Shown piece after piece: positions 35,937 through 47,948 of a DNA stretch of 64,000 nt (positions are counted from its first letter, which is position 1; every line of letters starts with the position of its first letter). Both the position numbers and the translations under genes were made by a program. The DNA is from Aegilops tauschii subsp. strangulata (taxonomy: Eukaryota > Streptophyta > Magnoliopsida > Poales > Poaceae). The notes below the pieces were generated by a model. The model was not told where the DNA came from, searched no databases, and was given only the letters and a program-made list of their open reading frames with translations. Location of the stretch: positions 506,818,601 to 506,882,600 of the forward strand of contig NC_053035.3 of assembly GCF_002575655.3 (NCBI RefSeq). The letters run 5' to 3'.

Positions 35937-37629
35937 TTTATTTCCTTATTTCATGGTAAATGTTTATAATTCATGCTAGAATTGTATTAACCGGAAACAT
36001 AATACTTGTGTGAATACATAGACAAACAGAGTGTCACTATTATGCCTCTACTTGACTAGCTCGTTGATCAAAGATGGTTATGTTTCCTAGCCATAGACAT
36101 GAGTTGTCATTTGATTAACAGGATCACATCATTAGGAGAATGATGTGATTGACTTGACCCATTCCGTTAGCTTAGCACTTGATCGTTTAGTATTCTGCTA
36201 TTGCTTTCTTCATGACTTATACATGTTCCTATGACTATGAGATTATGCAACTCCCGTTTACCGGAGGAACACTTTGTATGCTACCAAATGTCACAACGTA
36301 ACTGGGTGCTTATAAAGGTGCTCTACAGGTGTCTCCAAAGGTACTTGTTGGGTTGCCGTATTTCGAGATTATGATTTGTCACTCCGATTGTCGGAGAGGT
36401 ATCTCTGGGCCCACTCGGCAATGCACATCAGTACAAGCCTTGCAAGCATTGTAACTAATGAGTTAGTTGCAAGATGATGCGTTATGGAACGAGTAAAGAG
36501 ACTTGCCGGTAACGAGATTGAACTAGGTATTGAGATACCGACGATAGAACCTCGGCCAAGTAACATACCGATGACAAAGGGAACAACGTATGTTGTTATG
36601 CGGCTTGACCAATAAAGATCTTCGTAGAATATGTGGGAGCCAATATGAGCATCCAGGTTCCGCTATTGGTTATTGACCGGAGACGTGTCTCGGTCATGTC
36701 TACATCGTTCTCGAACCCGTAGGGTCCGCACGCTTAACGTTCGGTGACGATTTGTATTATATGTTTATGTATTTTGATGTACCGAAGGTAGTTCGAAGTC
36801 CAGGATGAGATCGGGGACATGACGAGGAGTCGCGAAATGGTCGAGACGTAAAGATCGATATATTGGACGACTATATTCGGACATTGGAAAGGTTCCGAGT
36901 GATTCGGGTATTTTTCGGAGTACCGGAGAGTTACGGGATTTCGCCGGGGAGTATATGGGCCTTATTGGGCTTTAGGGGAAAGAGAGAGGAGAGGCTGCGC
37001 GCCGCGCCAAGGCCAAGTCCGAATTGGACTAGAGGGAGGGGCTGCGCCCCCTCCTTCCTTCTCTTCTCTCTTCCCTTTCCTTGACTCCTACTCCTACTAC
37101 TTGGAAGGGGGGGAATCCTACTCCCGGTGGGAGTAGGACTCCTCCAGGGCGCGCCATAGGGGCCGACCCTCTCCCCCTTCTCCACTCCTTTATATACGTG
37201 GCCAGGGGGCACCGCATAGACACACAAGTTGATCTGTTCATCTCTCCCAGCCGTGTGCGGTGCCCCCCCTCCACCATATTCCACCTCGGTCATATCGTAG
37301 CGGTGCTTAGGCGAAGCCCTGCGTCGGTAGTAACATCATCACCGTCATCACGCCGTCGTGCTGACGGAACTCTCCCGTGAAGCTCTGCTTGGATCGGAGT
37401 TCGCGGGACGTCATCGAGCTGAACATGTGCTGAACTCGGAGGTGTCGTACGTTCGGTATTTGGATCGGTCGGATCGTGAAGACGTACGACTACATCAACC
37501 GCGTTGTGCTAACGCTTCCGCTTTCGGTCTACGAGGGTACGTGGACACACTCTCCCCTCTCGTTGCTATGCATTACCATGATCCTGCGTGTGCGTAGGAA
37601 TTTTTTTGAAATTACTACGTTCCCCAACA
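35937..37629 (+). mobile_element. Copia B 3' LTR, first copy, 5'-truncated
   Basis: The first about 45 bases of the LTR are missing. Just before and inside the start, CATGGTAAATGTTTAT occurs twice (35926-35941 and 35953-35968), a small duplication at the deletion junction. The LTR ends TTCCCCAACA, followed by target duplication AAGCG (37630-37634). Confidence 0.88.
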
Positions 37630-37634
37630 AAGCG

Positions 37635-38003
37635 GAGTAGATAGCTGCTTCGGAAGCAACAAATGAAGGACTCTGGATGAAGGAGTTCATATCCGATCTA
37701 GGTGTCATACCTAGTGCATCGGCTCCAATGAAAATCTATTGTGACAATACTGGTGCAATTGCCTTGGCAAAGAACTCTAGATTTCACAACAGAACCAAGC
37801 ACATCAAGAGACGCTTCAATTCCATCCGCGATCAAGTCCAGGTTGGGGACATAGAGATTTCCAAGATACATACCGATCTGAATGTTGCAGACCCATTGAC
37901 TAAGCCTCTGTCACGAGCAAAACATGATCAGCACCAAGGCTCCATGGGTGTAAGAATCATTACTGTGTAATCTAGATTATTGACTCTAGTGCAAGTGGGA
38001 GGC
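37635..38003 (+). pseudogene. Copia A RNase H tail, first copy
   Basis: This is the C-terminal part of the A RNase H severed by Copia B. The frame starts after AAGCG with GAGTAG, where the other copies have GAGTAC or GAGTGC, so a stop sits at its first codons. It carries the third catalytic Asp (IYCDNTGAIAL), the H region (RTKHIKRRF) and the typical end LNVADPLTKPLSRAK to a stop at 37970. The polypurine tract CAAGTGGGAGGC (37992-38003) precedes the 3' LTR. Confidence 0.9.
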
Positions 38004-39725
38004 TGAAGGAAATATGCCCTAGAGGCAATAATAAAGTTATTATTTATTTCCTTATTTCATGATAAATGTTTATTATTCATGCTAGAATTGTATTAACCGG
38101 AAACATAATACATGTGTGAATACATAGACAAACAGAGTGTCACTAGTATGCCTCTACTTGACTAGCTCGTTGACCAATGATGGTTATGTTTCCTAACCAT
38201 AGATATGAGTTGTCATTTGATAAATGGGATCACATCATTAGAGAATGATGTGATTGACTTGACCCATTCCGTTAGCTTAGCACTTGATCGTTTAGTATGT
38301 TGCTGTTGCTTTCTTCATGGCTTATACATGTTCCTATGACTATGAGATTATGCAACTCCCGAATACCGGAGGAATACTTTGTGTGCTACCAAACGTCACA
38401 ACGTAACTGGGTGATTATAAAGGTGCTCTACAGGTGTCTCCGAAGGTACTTGTTGAGTTGGCATAGATCGAGATTAGGATTTGTCACTCCGATTGTCGGA
38501 GAGGTATCTCTGGGACCTCTTGGTAATGCACACCACTATAAGCCTTGCAAGCATTGTAACTAATGAGTTAGTTGCGGGATGATGTATTATGGAACGAGTA
38601 AAGAGACTTGCCGGTAACGAGATTGAACTAGGTATTAAGATACCGAGGATTGAATCTCGGGCAAGTAACATACCGATGACAAAGGGAACAACGTATGTTG
38701 TTATGCGGTTTGACCAATAAAGATCTTCGTAGAATATGTGGGAGCCAATATGAGCATCCAGATTCCGCTATTGGTTATTGACCTGAGACGTGTCTCGGTC
38801 ATGTTTACATAGTTCTCGAACCCGTAGGGTCCGCACGCTTAAAGTTCGGTGACGATCGGTATTATGAGTTTTTGTATTTTGATGTACCGAAGGTAGTTCG
38901 GAGCCCCAGATATGATCACGGACATGACGAGGAGTCTCGAAGTGGTCGAGACGTAAAGATCGATATATTGGACGACTATGTTCGGACACCGGAAGTGTTT
39001 CCGGAGGTTTCAGACATATACCGGAGTACCAGGGGGTTACCGGAATCCCCCGGGGAGTTTGTTGGGCCTATTGGGCCCTAGTGGGAGAAGAGGAGGGGCG
39101 GCCAGGGCAGCCGCGCCCCCCTCCCCTTCTAGTTCGAATTGGACAAGGAGGGGGGCGGCGCCCCCTTTCCTTCTCTTCCTCTCTCCCTTCCCTCTCATCT
39201 CCTACTCCTACTTGGAAGGGGGAGTCCTACTCCCGGTGGGAGTAGGACTCCTCATGGGGCACGCCATAGGGGGTCGGCCCCTCCCCCCTCCACTCCTTTA
39301 TATACGGGGAGGGAGGCACCCCTTGGAGATACAACAATTGATCATTGATCTCTTAGCCATGTGCGGTGCCCCCCTCCACCATAATCCACCTCGGTAATAT
39401 CGTAGCGGTGCTTAGGCGAAGCCCTGCGTTCGTAGCAACATCATCACCGTCATCACGCCGTCATGCTGACGGAACTTTCCCTCGAAGCTCTGCTGGATCG
39501 GAGTCCATGGGATGTGATCGAGTTGAACGTGTGCTGAACTCGGAGGTGCCGTGCGTTCGGTATTTGGATCGGTCAGATTGTGAAGACGTACGACTATATC
39601 ATCCGCGTTCTTCCGCTTTCAGTCTACGAGGGTACGTGGACAACACTCTCCCCTCTCGTTGCTATGCATCACCATGATCTTGCGTGCGCGTAGGAATTGT
39701 TTTGGAATTACTACGTTCCCCAACA
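38004..39725 (+). mobile_element. Copia A 3' LTR, first copy
   Basis: The 1722-base A-type LTR begins TGAAGGAAATATGCCC and ends TTCCCCAACA. It is followed by AAAAG (39726-39730), the right target duplication of Copia A that matches 13401-13405. Confidence 0.92.
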
Positions 39726-39986
39726 AAAAGCTCTCTACTAAAACTAACTTAGTTGTGCCTTTATCTAAACAGCCCCTAGTTTTTATTTACGTGCTCTTCG
39801 TTATCTTGCAAACCTATCCCGTTACACCTACAAAGTACTTCTAGTTTCATACTTGTTTTAGGTAAAGCGAACGTTAAGCGTGCGTAGAGTTGTATCGGTG
39901 GTCGATAGAACTTGAGGGAATATTTTTTCTACCTTTAGCTCCTCGTTGGGTTTGACACTCTTACTTATCAAAAGAGGCTACAATTG
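39726..39986 (+). mobile_element. WHAM-like LTR, right segment, first copy
   Basis: This continues the base-layer LTR after the Copia A insertion (ctctctactaaaactaactt). It ends with AATTG (39982-39986), the left target duplication of the chromovirus. It is a D2 duplicate of 52255-52515. Confidence 0.85.
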
Positions 39987-41331
39987 TGTCACGACGGCGC
40001 GGCGGAGGAGTCTGGCCGGCGACGAACTGCAGCTCGAATTCGAGAGGAGAGGAAGGAGAAGGGGATCCGGGGTAGGAGACGTAAGCAGGAGGATAAGATA
40101 GAAAGTGAGAGGTACAGTTTGAATTATAGAATCCTTTGGTACGGTTCTCTCCCTCGCCCGTCTGCTTATAACCCGCATGGTACATGGGCATACTTGCCAC
40201 GGCTCACTGGCCCACTACCGCTGAGACCAACAGGCCCGTTACATATTTGAACTTCCCGCTACACATTACACCTTCGCCTTGACTGCTTCCCGCTTCCCTC
40301 GCCTTGCCCGTGCCTTTGTAATCTGCAGAGTACTTACAATACCTCCCACTGAAGAACCAGCATGTCCCCAGGCTGCTGCATCTGGGTAGCGCTCCTTGAG
40401 TACTTGGTAATCTTCCCAGGTTGCTGACGCCACCGGGATCGACGACCACTTAACCAGTATCTAAAGATAAGATGCATTGCCCTTTTTGACCAGTCGGCAG
40501 TCCAGACTCTCCTCAGGTATCACACCAGGTCGAGATAGATCGAGTGGAACCGGAAGAGTAGTAAACACCGGAGTATGATCCGGCACATGGCCCTTGAGTT
40601 GAGACACATGAAACACCGGGTGGACCATACTGCCACGGGGTAACTCCAGTTTGTATGCTGCATTTCCCACTTTCTCCAACACCTTGAAAGGGCCAAAGTA
40701 TTTGAGAGCTAGCTTTGGACAAGGACGGTTGACCACAGAAGACTAAGCATATGGCTGTAAGCGCAGGTATACCATTTCTCCTTCGGCAAACTGGTGATCA
40801 GATCGTTTCTTATCCGCGAAGTGCTTGTACTTGCACTGTCTCGAGCGAGATGATCCTTTAACAGTGTTGTATGCTCTGACTGAGAGGCCAACCAAGTCTG
40901 AACATCAGGGTGCAGAGAAGTAGACTGACCTGCTAACTGTCCAACATTTGGATCTTGCCCATACAGTGCTTTGTATGGAGTGTAGCCCAGGGACGAGTGG
41001 TATGTAGAGTTATACCAAAACTCTGCCTGAGGTAGCCATGCTGCCCATTTGGTTGGAGAATCATGTACTGCACAGCGCAAATACATCTCCAGGCACTGAT
41101 TCACATGTTCGGTCTGGCCGTCAGTTTGTGGGTGATACGCCGTACTCATCTGCAGTTCAGTGCCCCACACCCGGAACAGTTCGCGCCAGAAAGCACTCGT
41201 GAAGATTTTGTCTCTATCTGACACAATTGTCAATGGCAATCCATGCAGTTTCACTATGTTATTCAGAAACACCTTAGCAACAGATGCAGCTGTAAACAGA
41301 TGTTTCAGGGCCAGAAAATGACTGACTTTAG
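39987..41331 (-). mobile_element. Chromovirus fragment (3' LTR, chromodomain, integrase), D2 copy
   Basis: The LTR is 39987-40338 (TGTCACGAC...GTACTTACA, 352 bases). The minus strand then carries the C-terminal part of the polyprotein (40461-40736) and integrase core (40709-41272) with IVSDRDKIFTS and HPQTDGQTEHVNQ. A one-base loss near 40838 (tgtctcgag against tgtgctcgag at 53368) breaks the frame. A stretch of 170 bases differs from 52869-53040 at about 9 sites by eye. It is truncated at 41331 by the D2 junction. Confidence 0.88.
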
Positions 41332-41337
41332 TGAAGC

Positions 41338-42121
41338 TGCTTACATATTGAGCATCAAGATCTATAGAGATAGATCAAGACGCTTGATAAGTTTTTTCAA
41401 TGAGTACATACCTTGACAAGATTTTGAAGTGGTTCAAAATGGAATAATCAAAGAAAGAGTTCTTGCCTCTGTTACAAGGTGTGAAATTGAGTAAGACTCA
41501 AAGCCCGGCCATGGCAGAAGATAGAAAGAGAATGAAAGTCATTCCCTATGCCTCAGCCATAGGTTCTATAAAGTATGCCATGCTGTGTACCAGATCTATT
41601 GTATACCCTACACTGTGTTTAGCAAGGGAGTACAATAGTGATCTAGGAGTAGATCACTGGGTTGTGGTCAAAATTATCCTTAGTGGAATAAGGATATGTT
41701 TCTCGATTATGGAGGTGACAAAAAGGTTCGTCGTAAAAGGTTACGTCGATGCAAGTTTTGACACTGATCCAAATGACTCTACGTCTCAATCTGGATACAT
41801 ATTGAAAGTGGGAGCAATTAGCTAGAGTAGCTCCATGCAGAGCATTGTTGACATAGAAATTTGCAAAATACTTACGGATCTGAATGTGACAGACCTGTTG
41901 ACTAAAATTATCTCACAAGCAAAACATGATCACACCTTAGTACTCTTTGGGTGTTAATCACATAGCGATGTAAACTAGATTACTGACTCTAGTAAACCCT
42001 TTGGGTGTTGGTCACATATCGATGTGAACTATGGGTGTTAACCACATAAAGATGTGAACTATTGATGTTAAATCACATGGCGATGTGAACTAGATTATTG
42101 ACTCTAGTGCAAGTGGGAGAC
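41338..42121 (+). pseudogene. Copia B reverse transcriptase end and deleted RNase H
   Basis: This is the D2 copy that keeps the 3' end of B. It has stops (TAA near 41446 and TAG in AISTAG near 41822). RNase H retains GYVDASFDTDPN but then jumps from QSI directly to DIEICKI, which deletes about 200 bases including the segment with the third Asp. The end reads VTDLLTKIISQAKHD. The polypurine tract CAAGTGGGAGAC precedes the 3' LTR. Confidence 0.85.
41947..42105 (+). repeat. Tandem repeats in Copia B 3' untranslated region
   Basis: Four diverged units of the type GGTGTTAATCACATAGCGATGTGAACTA occur in a row, some with the extra tail GATTATTGACTCTAGT. Copia A lacks this array. Confidence 0.8.
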
Positions 42122-43850
42122 TGAAGGAAATATGCCCTAGAGGCAATAATAAAGTTATTATTTATTTCCTTATTTCATGATAAATGTTTATTATTCATGC
42201 TAGAATTGTATTAACCGGAAACATAATACTTGTGCGAATACATAGACAAAGTTAGTGTCACTAGTATGCCTCTACTTGACTAGCTCGTTAATCAAAGATG
42301 GTTATGTTTCCTAGCCATAGACATGAGTTCTCATTTGATTAACGGGATCACATCAGTAGGAGAATGATGTGATTGACTTGACCCATTCCGTTAGCTTAGC
42401 ACTTGATCGTTTAGTATTCTGCTATTGCTTTCTTCATGACTTATACATGTTCCTATGACTATGAGATTATGCAACTCCCGTTTACCAGAGGAACACTTTG
42501 TATGCTACCAAACGTCACAACGTAACTGGGTGATTATAAAGGTGCTCTACAGGTGTCTCCAAAGGTACTTGTTGGGTTGGCGTATTTCAAGATTAGGATT
42601 TGTCACTCCGATTGTCGGAGAGGTATCTCTGGGCCCACTCAGCAATGCACATCACTACAAGGCTTGCAAGCATTGTAACTAATGAGTTAGTTGCGAGATG
42701 ATGTGTTACGGAACGAGTAAAGAGACTTGCCGGTAACGAGATTGAACTAGGTATTGAGATACCGACGATCGAATCTCGGCCAAGTAACATACCGATGACA
42801 AAGGGAACAACGTATGTTGTATGCGGTTTGACCGATAAAGATCTTCATAGAATATGTGGGAGCCAATATGAGCATCCAGGTTCCGCTATTGGTTATTGAC
42901 CGGAGACGTGTCTCGGTCATGTCTACATAGTTCTCGAACCCGTAGGGTCCGCACGCTTAACGTTCGGTGATGATTTGTCTTATGAGTTTATGTGTTTTGA
43001 TGTACCGAATGTAGTTCGGAGTCCCGGATGAGATCGGGGACATGACGAGGAGTCTCGAAATGGTCGAGACATAAAGATCGATATGTTGGACGACTATATT
43101 TGGACATCGGAAAAGGTTCCGAGTGATTCGGGTATTTTTCGGAGTACCGGAGAGTTACGGGAATTCACCGGGGAGTATATGGGCCTTATTGGGCTTTAGG
43201 GGAAAGAGAGAGGAGAGGTTGCGCGCCGCCCCAAGGCCTAGTCCGAATTGGACTAGGGGGAGGGGCTGCGCCCCCTCCTTCCTTCTCTTCTCTCTTCCCT
43301 TTCCTTGACTCCTACTCCTACTACTTGGAAGGGGGGAATCCTACTCCCGGTGGGAGTAGGACTCCTCCAGGGCGCGCCATAGGGGCCGGCCCTCTCCCCC
43401 TTCTCCACTCCTTTATATACGTGGCCAGGGGGCACCCCATAGACACACAAGTTGATCTGTTGATCTCTCCAAACCGTGTGCGGTGCCCCCCTCCACCATA
43501 CTCCACCTCGGTCATATCGTAGCGGTGCTTAGGCGAAGCCCTACGTCGGTAGCAACATCATCACCGTCATCACGCTGTCGTGCTGACGGAACTCTCCCGT
43601 GAAGCTCTACTGGATCGGAGTTCGCGGGATGTCATCGAGCTGAACATGTGCTGAACTCGGAGGTGCCGTATGTTAGGTACTTGGATCGGTCGGATCGTGA
43701 AGACGTACGACTACATCAACCGTGTTGTGCTAACGCTTCCGCTTTCGGTCTATGAGTGTACGTGGACACACTCTCCCCTCTCGTTGCTATGCATTACCAT
43801 GATCCTGCGTGTGCATAGGAATTTTTTTGAAATTACTACGTTCCCCAACA
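42122..43850 (+). mobile_element. Copia B 3' LTR, complete copy
   Basis: The 1729-base B-type LTR begins TGAAGGAAATATGCCC, ends TTCCCCAACA and is followed by target duplication AAGCG (43851-43855). Confidence 0.92.
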
Positions 43851-43855
43851 AAGCG

Positions 43856-44224
43856 GAGTACATAGCTGCTTCGGAAGCAACAAATGAAGGAGTCTGGATG
43901 AAGGAGTTCATATCCGATCTAGGTGTCATACCTAGTGCATCGGCTCCAATGAAAATCTATTGTGACAATACTGGTGCAATTGCCTTGACAAAGGAATCTA
44001 GATTTCACAAGAGGACCAAGCACATCAAAATACGCTTCAATTCCATCCGCGATCAAGTCCAGGGTGGGGACATAGAGATTTGCAAGATACATACGGATCT
44101 GAATGTTGCAGACCCATTGACTAAGCCTCTCTCACGAGCAAAACATGATCAACACCAAGGCTCCATGGGTGTAAGAATCATTACTGTGTAATCTAGATTA
44201 TTGACTCTAGTGCAAGTGGGAGGC
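43856..44224 (+). pseudogene. Copia A RNase H tail, second copy
   Basis: It continues the severed RNase H with GAGTAC (E-Y) intact, then IYCDNTGAIAL, RTKHIKIRF and LNVADPLTKPLSRAK to a stop at 44191, and the tract CAAGTGGGAGGC. It differs from copy 1 at several codons (ALTKES for ALAKNS, KRTKH for NRTKH). Confidence 0.9.
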
Positions 44225-45854
44225 TGAAGGAAATATGCCCTAGAGGCAATAATAAAGTTATTATTTATTTCCTTATTTCATGATAAATTTTTATTATTCA
44301 TGCTAGAATTGTATTAACCGGAAACATAATACATGTGTGAATACATAGACAAACAGAGTGTCACTAGTATGCCTCTACTTGACTAGCTCATTGATCAAAG
44401 ATGGTTATGTTTCCTAACCATAGACATGAGTTGTCATTTGATAAACGGGATCACATCATTAGAGAATGATGTGAATGACTTGACCCATTCCGTTAGCTTA
44501 GCACTTGATCGTTTAGTATGTTACTATTGCTTTCTTCATGACTTATACATGTTCCTTTGACTATGAGATTATGCAACTCCCGAATACCGCAGGAACACTT
44601 TGTATGCTACCAAACGTCACAACGTAACTGGGTGATTATAAAGGTGCTCTACAGGTGTCTCCGAAGGTACTTGTTGAGTTGTCATAGATCGAGATTAGGA
44701 TTTGTCACTCCGATTGTCGGAGAGGTATCTCTGGGCCCTCTCGGTAATGCACATCACTATAAGCCTTGCAAGCATTGTAACTAATGAGTTAGTTGCGGGA
44801 TGATGTATTACGGAACGAGTAAAGAGACTTGCCGGTAACGAGATTGAACTAGGTATTAAGATACCGACGATCGAATCTCGGGCAAGTAACATACCGATGA
44901 CAAAGGGAACAACGTATGTTATATGCGGTTTGACCGATAAAGATCTTCGTAGAATATGTGGGAGCCAATATGAGCATCCAGGTTCCGCTATTGGTTATTG
45001 ACCGGAGACGTGTCTCGGTCATGTCTACATAGTTCTCGAACCCGTAGGGTCCGCACGCTTAACGTTCGGTGATGATTTGTATTATTAGTTTATGTGTTTT
45101 GATGTACCGAAGGTAGTTCGGAGTCCCGGATGAGATCGGGGACATGACGAGGGGTCTCGAAATGGTCGAGACGTAAAGATCGATATGTGGGACGACTATA
45201 TTCGGACATCGGAAAGGTTCCGAGTGATTCGGGTATTTTTCAGAGTACCGGAGAGTTACGGGAATTCGCCGGGGAATATATGGGCCTTATTGGGCTTTAG
45301 GGGAAAGAGAGAGGAGAGGCTACGCGCCGCCCCAAGGCCTAGTCCGAATTGGACTAGGGGGAGGGGCTGCGCCCCCTCCTTCCTTCTCTTCTCTCTTCCC
45401 TTTCCTTGACTCCTACTCCTACTACTTGGAAGGGGGGGAATCCTACTCCCGGTGGGAGTAGGACTCCTCCAGGGCGCGCCATAGGGGCCGGCCCTCTCCC
45501 CCTTCTCCACTCCTTTATATACGTGGCCAGGGGGCACCCCATAGACACACAAGTTGATCTGTTGATCTCTCCCAACCGTGTGCGGTGCCCCCCTCCACCA
45601 TATTCCACCTCGGTCATGTCGTAGCGGTGCTTAGGCGAAGCCCTGCGTCGGTAGCAACATCATCACCGTCATCACGCCGTCGTGCTGACGGAACTCTCCC
45701 GTGAAGCTCTGCTGGATCAGAGTTCGCGGGACGTCATCGAGCTGAATATGTGCTGAACTCAGAGGTGCCGTACGTTCGGTACTTGGATCGGTCGGATCGT
45801 GAAGACGTACGACTACATCAACCGTAAGACACACAAGTTGATCTGTTGATCTCT
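44225..45854 (+). mobile_element. Hybrid A/B Copia LTR, left part
   Basis: The first about 650 bases carry A-type sites (CGAATACCGC, GTCATAGATCG, TATTAAGATACC near 44856) and the rest B-type sites (GACCGATAAAG near 44930, TTAACGTTCGG near 45060, TTCCGAGTGATTCGG near 45217). The switch lies between about 44870 and 44935. The hybrid is what an unequal exchange between an A and a B LTR would leave. At 45826 it jumps back 284 bases, then is cut at 45854 by the solo LTR. Confidence 0.88.
45543..45854 (+). repeat. 284-base direct duplication inside hybrid LTR
   Basis: The stretch 45543-45825 is repeated from 45827, continuing after the solo-LTR insertion to about 50028. One extra base (a, 45826) lies at the junction. 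Both copies share the unusual GAACTCAGAGG where other LTRs in the window have GAACTCGGAGG, so they are sister copies. Confidence 0.85.
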
Positions 45855-47153
45855 TGTGACACCCAAAATTTTATTTGGCTTTTTCAAAAAAATTCCTTGA
45901 TTTTAGGGAGGTGATTTTAAAATTTTCTTCTAAAAGAACTCTCCCTCTCAAAATATTTTCTTTTATGACTAGTGCTTCTTTTTTGGATTCACTCAAAACT
46001 TGATTTTGGTCTTGGAGGTTTTCCTCTTTTATTTGGACTCAAACCAAAATGCTTTTCTCTTGGAAAAATGTCCTTTGAAAATTTCTTTAAAAAAGCCCTA
46101 TAGCTTTTGGAATGATCCTTTTCCACTTTCAAAAAATTCCTCTTGCCATGACCCAAGGGTAAATTCCCTCCCATAAGCCTTTCCTCATCTTTGGATCATG
46201 ATATGCTTCAAATCCAGCTAGTTGAACCTCTCCATATAATTTTTTCCATTTATTTCTTATCAAAAACAATTTCTGCCTTATACCTTGATCCTTGGAGGTT
46301 TACAAAGGAACTACTCTTTCTGCTTTGATTTTTGCCCCCAAACCAATTTCCCTTCCTAGTCCTTTGAACCCTCAACAAGATCCATGAAGAACCACTGGTC
46401 TCCAGTTCAAATTTTTCAAACTATACTTGCTGCAAGTTTGGACCAGATTTGCCAAATTTGATGAAATTCATTCAAATCCTTCTCCTAAAAATCTGAAAAA
46501 AATCAGGCAGCCTCTGGGAGCATTCAGAGATCACCTCACCAAGTCCCAGCTCCAGGAAAAAATTTCTTCATACCAAATCATTTCATCGAACACCTGCTGG
46601 ACACTGTTTCTCTAAGGTTCAGTCAAGTTCATTTAACAGTGTCTGAAGTACTATCGTTTCTTCAGTGTCCGTAGTCGATCTCGCCAGTGCCTCGGCGTCG
46701 CCGTGTTCCCTGTCCCCTCCCCCTTGTCCTCTGCACCGCACGAGCGCCTGGATGCTTGCGGGCGTCGGCGACGAGCAGGAGGAGGTGCGCTGCCCCGTGA
46801 CCGACGCCAGCGGCGGCTTTGCGGCCGCCAGGAAGAAGCACAGCGTAGACGGCGCTGACCCGCGCCGCCCAAGCCACCGGAGGCCGCCGCGTGGTCTTCC
46901 ACTCCCCCGTGCGCGCTGCCACCCTCGTCGTGAACCGCTAGGCGCGGAGCGCGCTCTCTGCCGCCGCCGTGCCAGTACGGCGACCTCGACGAAGACCGAC
47001 GCCATTACGCCATGCCCGACCGAGTTTAGCAGTGGAACGGGACCAGTAACTCTCACTAATGCTGCCTGGCCACCTAAACCCTCTGCCAAGCCACTGCCTC
47101 GCCGTAATCGCTCGCCGGAGATTCTCCGTTCACGGCCACCCCCTCGAGCCGCC

Positions 47154-47161
47154 TATAAATA
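47154..47161 (+). promoter_or_regulatory. TATA box of the solo LTR
   Basis: CCTATAAATAGAGG is a near-consensus plant TATA box, followed about 30 bases later by a cytosine/adenine-rich leader. It is the best core promoter in the window. Confidence 0.75.
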
Positions 47162-47948
47162 GAGGCCCCGAGCTCCAGCTAGTACCCACACCACCTCTGC
47201 ACTCCACCAAGACCCCGCCTAGCCACTGGAAGAACCCCGAGGGAGTCTCCTTCCTCAACTCCGGCCGCCGCGACCCGCCAAGGGATCCAGCTCGATTCGC
47301 TCCCGTGCGTGCATCCCTAACCCCCAGCTCTTGCCAGTAGCTCTCTAGTACATCCCTCCTTCTGACCCGCGCTTCAATTCGAAGTTTGCAGCACACCACC
47401 AGAGTTCTCCACCATCGCCCGAGCCGCCGTCCGCCGGAGAAAGTGTCGCCTTCGACGTGGTGCTCTCCGACGCCCAAGTCCACCACCCACCGAAGCGGAA
47501 GGACACGCTGATACTCTTGGTACACTCCGATCTCCCTGACTCGCCGTGGTTCGACGCCGGCGACCACCGCAGCCTTCGGGCGCCGGCGAGGGTTTTCAAA
47601 CCTGACATGTGGGACCCCCCACGTCAGCCTCTCTTTCTTTCTCTCCCGAAGCGTTTTCTGTTGGCGCCTTCGGGCAGAGTACGTTTTCCCTATGGGCTGG
47701 CGCGTTTCTATTCGAACCGTTTTCTGTTTTCTCAGTTAAACCCCTGGAACTTTTCTGTTTCATTACAGATGGGTCCCTGGACAGAAACCCTTATAACTTT
47801 TTAATAAAAAGTGATTTTTGAGTGATTATTTTTCTGACAGTCTTATATTTTTGTCTACTTTTTTATAGGATTTATTTGGAAATTTTTTGAGACAACTTTT
47901 ATGCACGCGTTGGTTTTCACGTTAGTATGCTTTTTCGCTATACCTTAG

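Larger units (their letters stand above)
35571..41331 (+). repeat. Tandem duplication D2, unit 1
   Basis: The unit contains part of B reverse transcriptase, a 5'-truncated LTR B, RNase H tail, 3' LTR A, right segment of the WHAM-like LTR and the 3' third of the chromovirus. It ends where chromovirus integrase (ctttagtgaagc) joins B reverse transcriptase (tgaagctgctta). The shared TGAAGC (41332-41337) is the junction microhomology. Confidence 0.9.

Noticed and set aside
46619..47162. Opposed 156- and 165-codon frames in the solo LTR
   Set aside because: High GC makes long frames on both strands by chance; there is no domain, and the region lies upstream of the TATA box.
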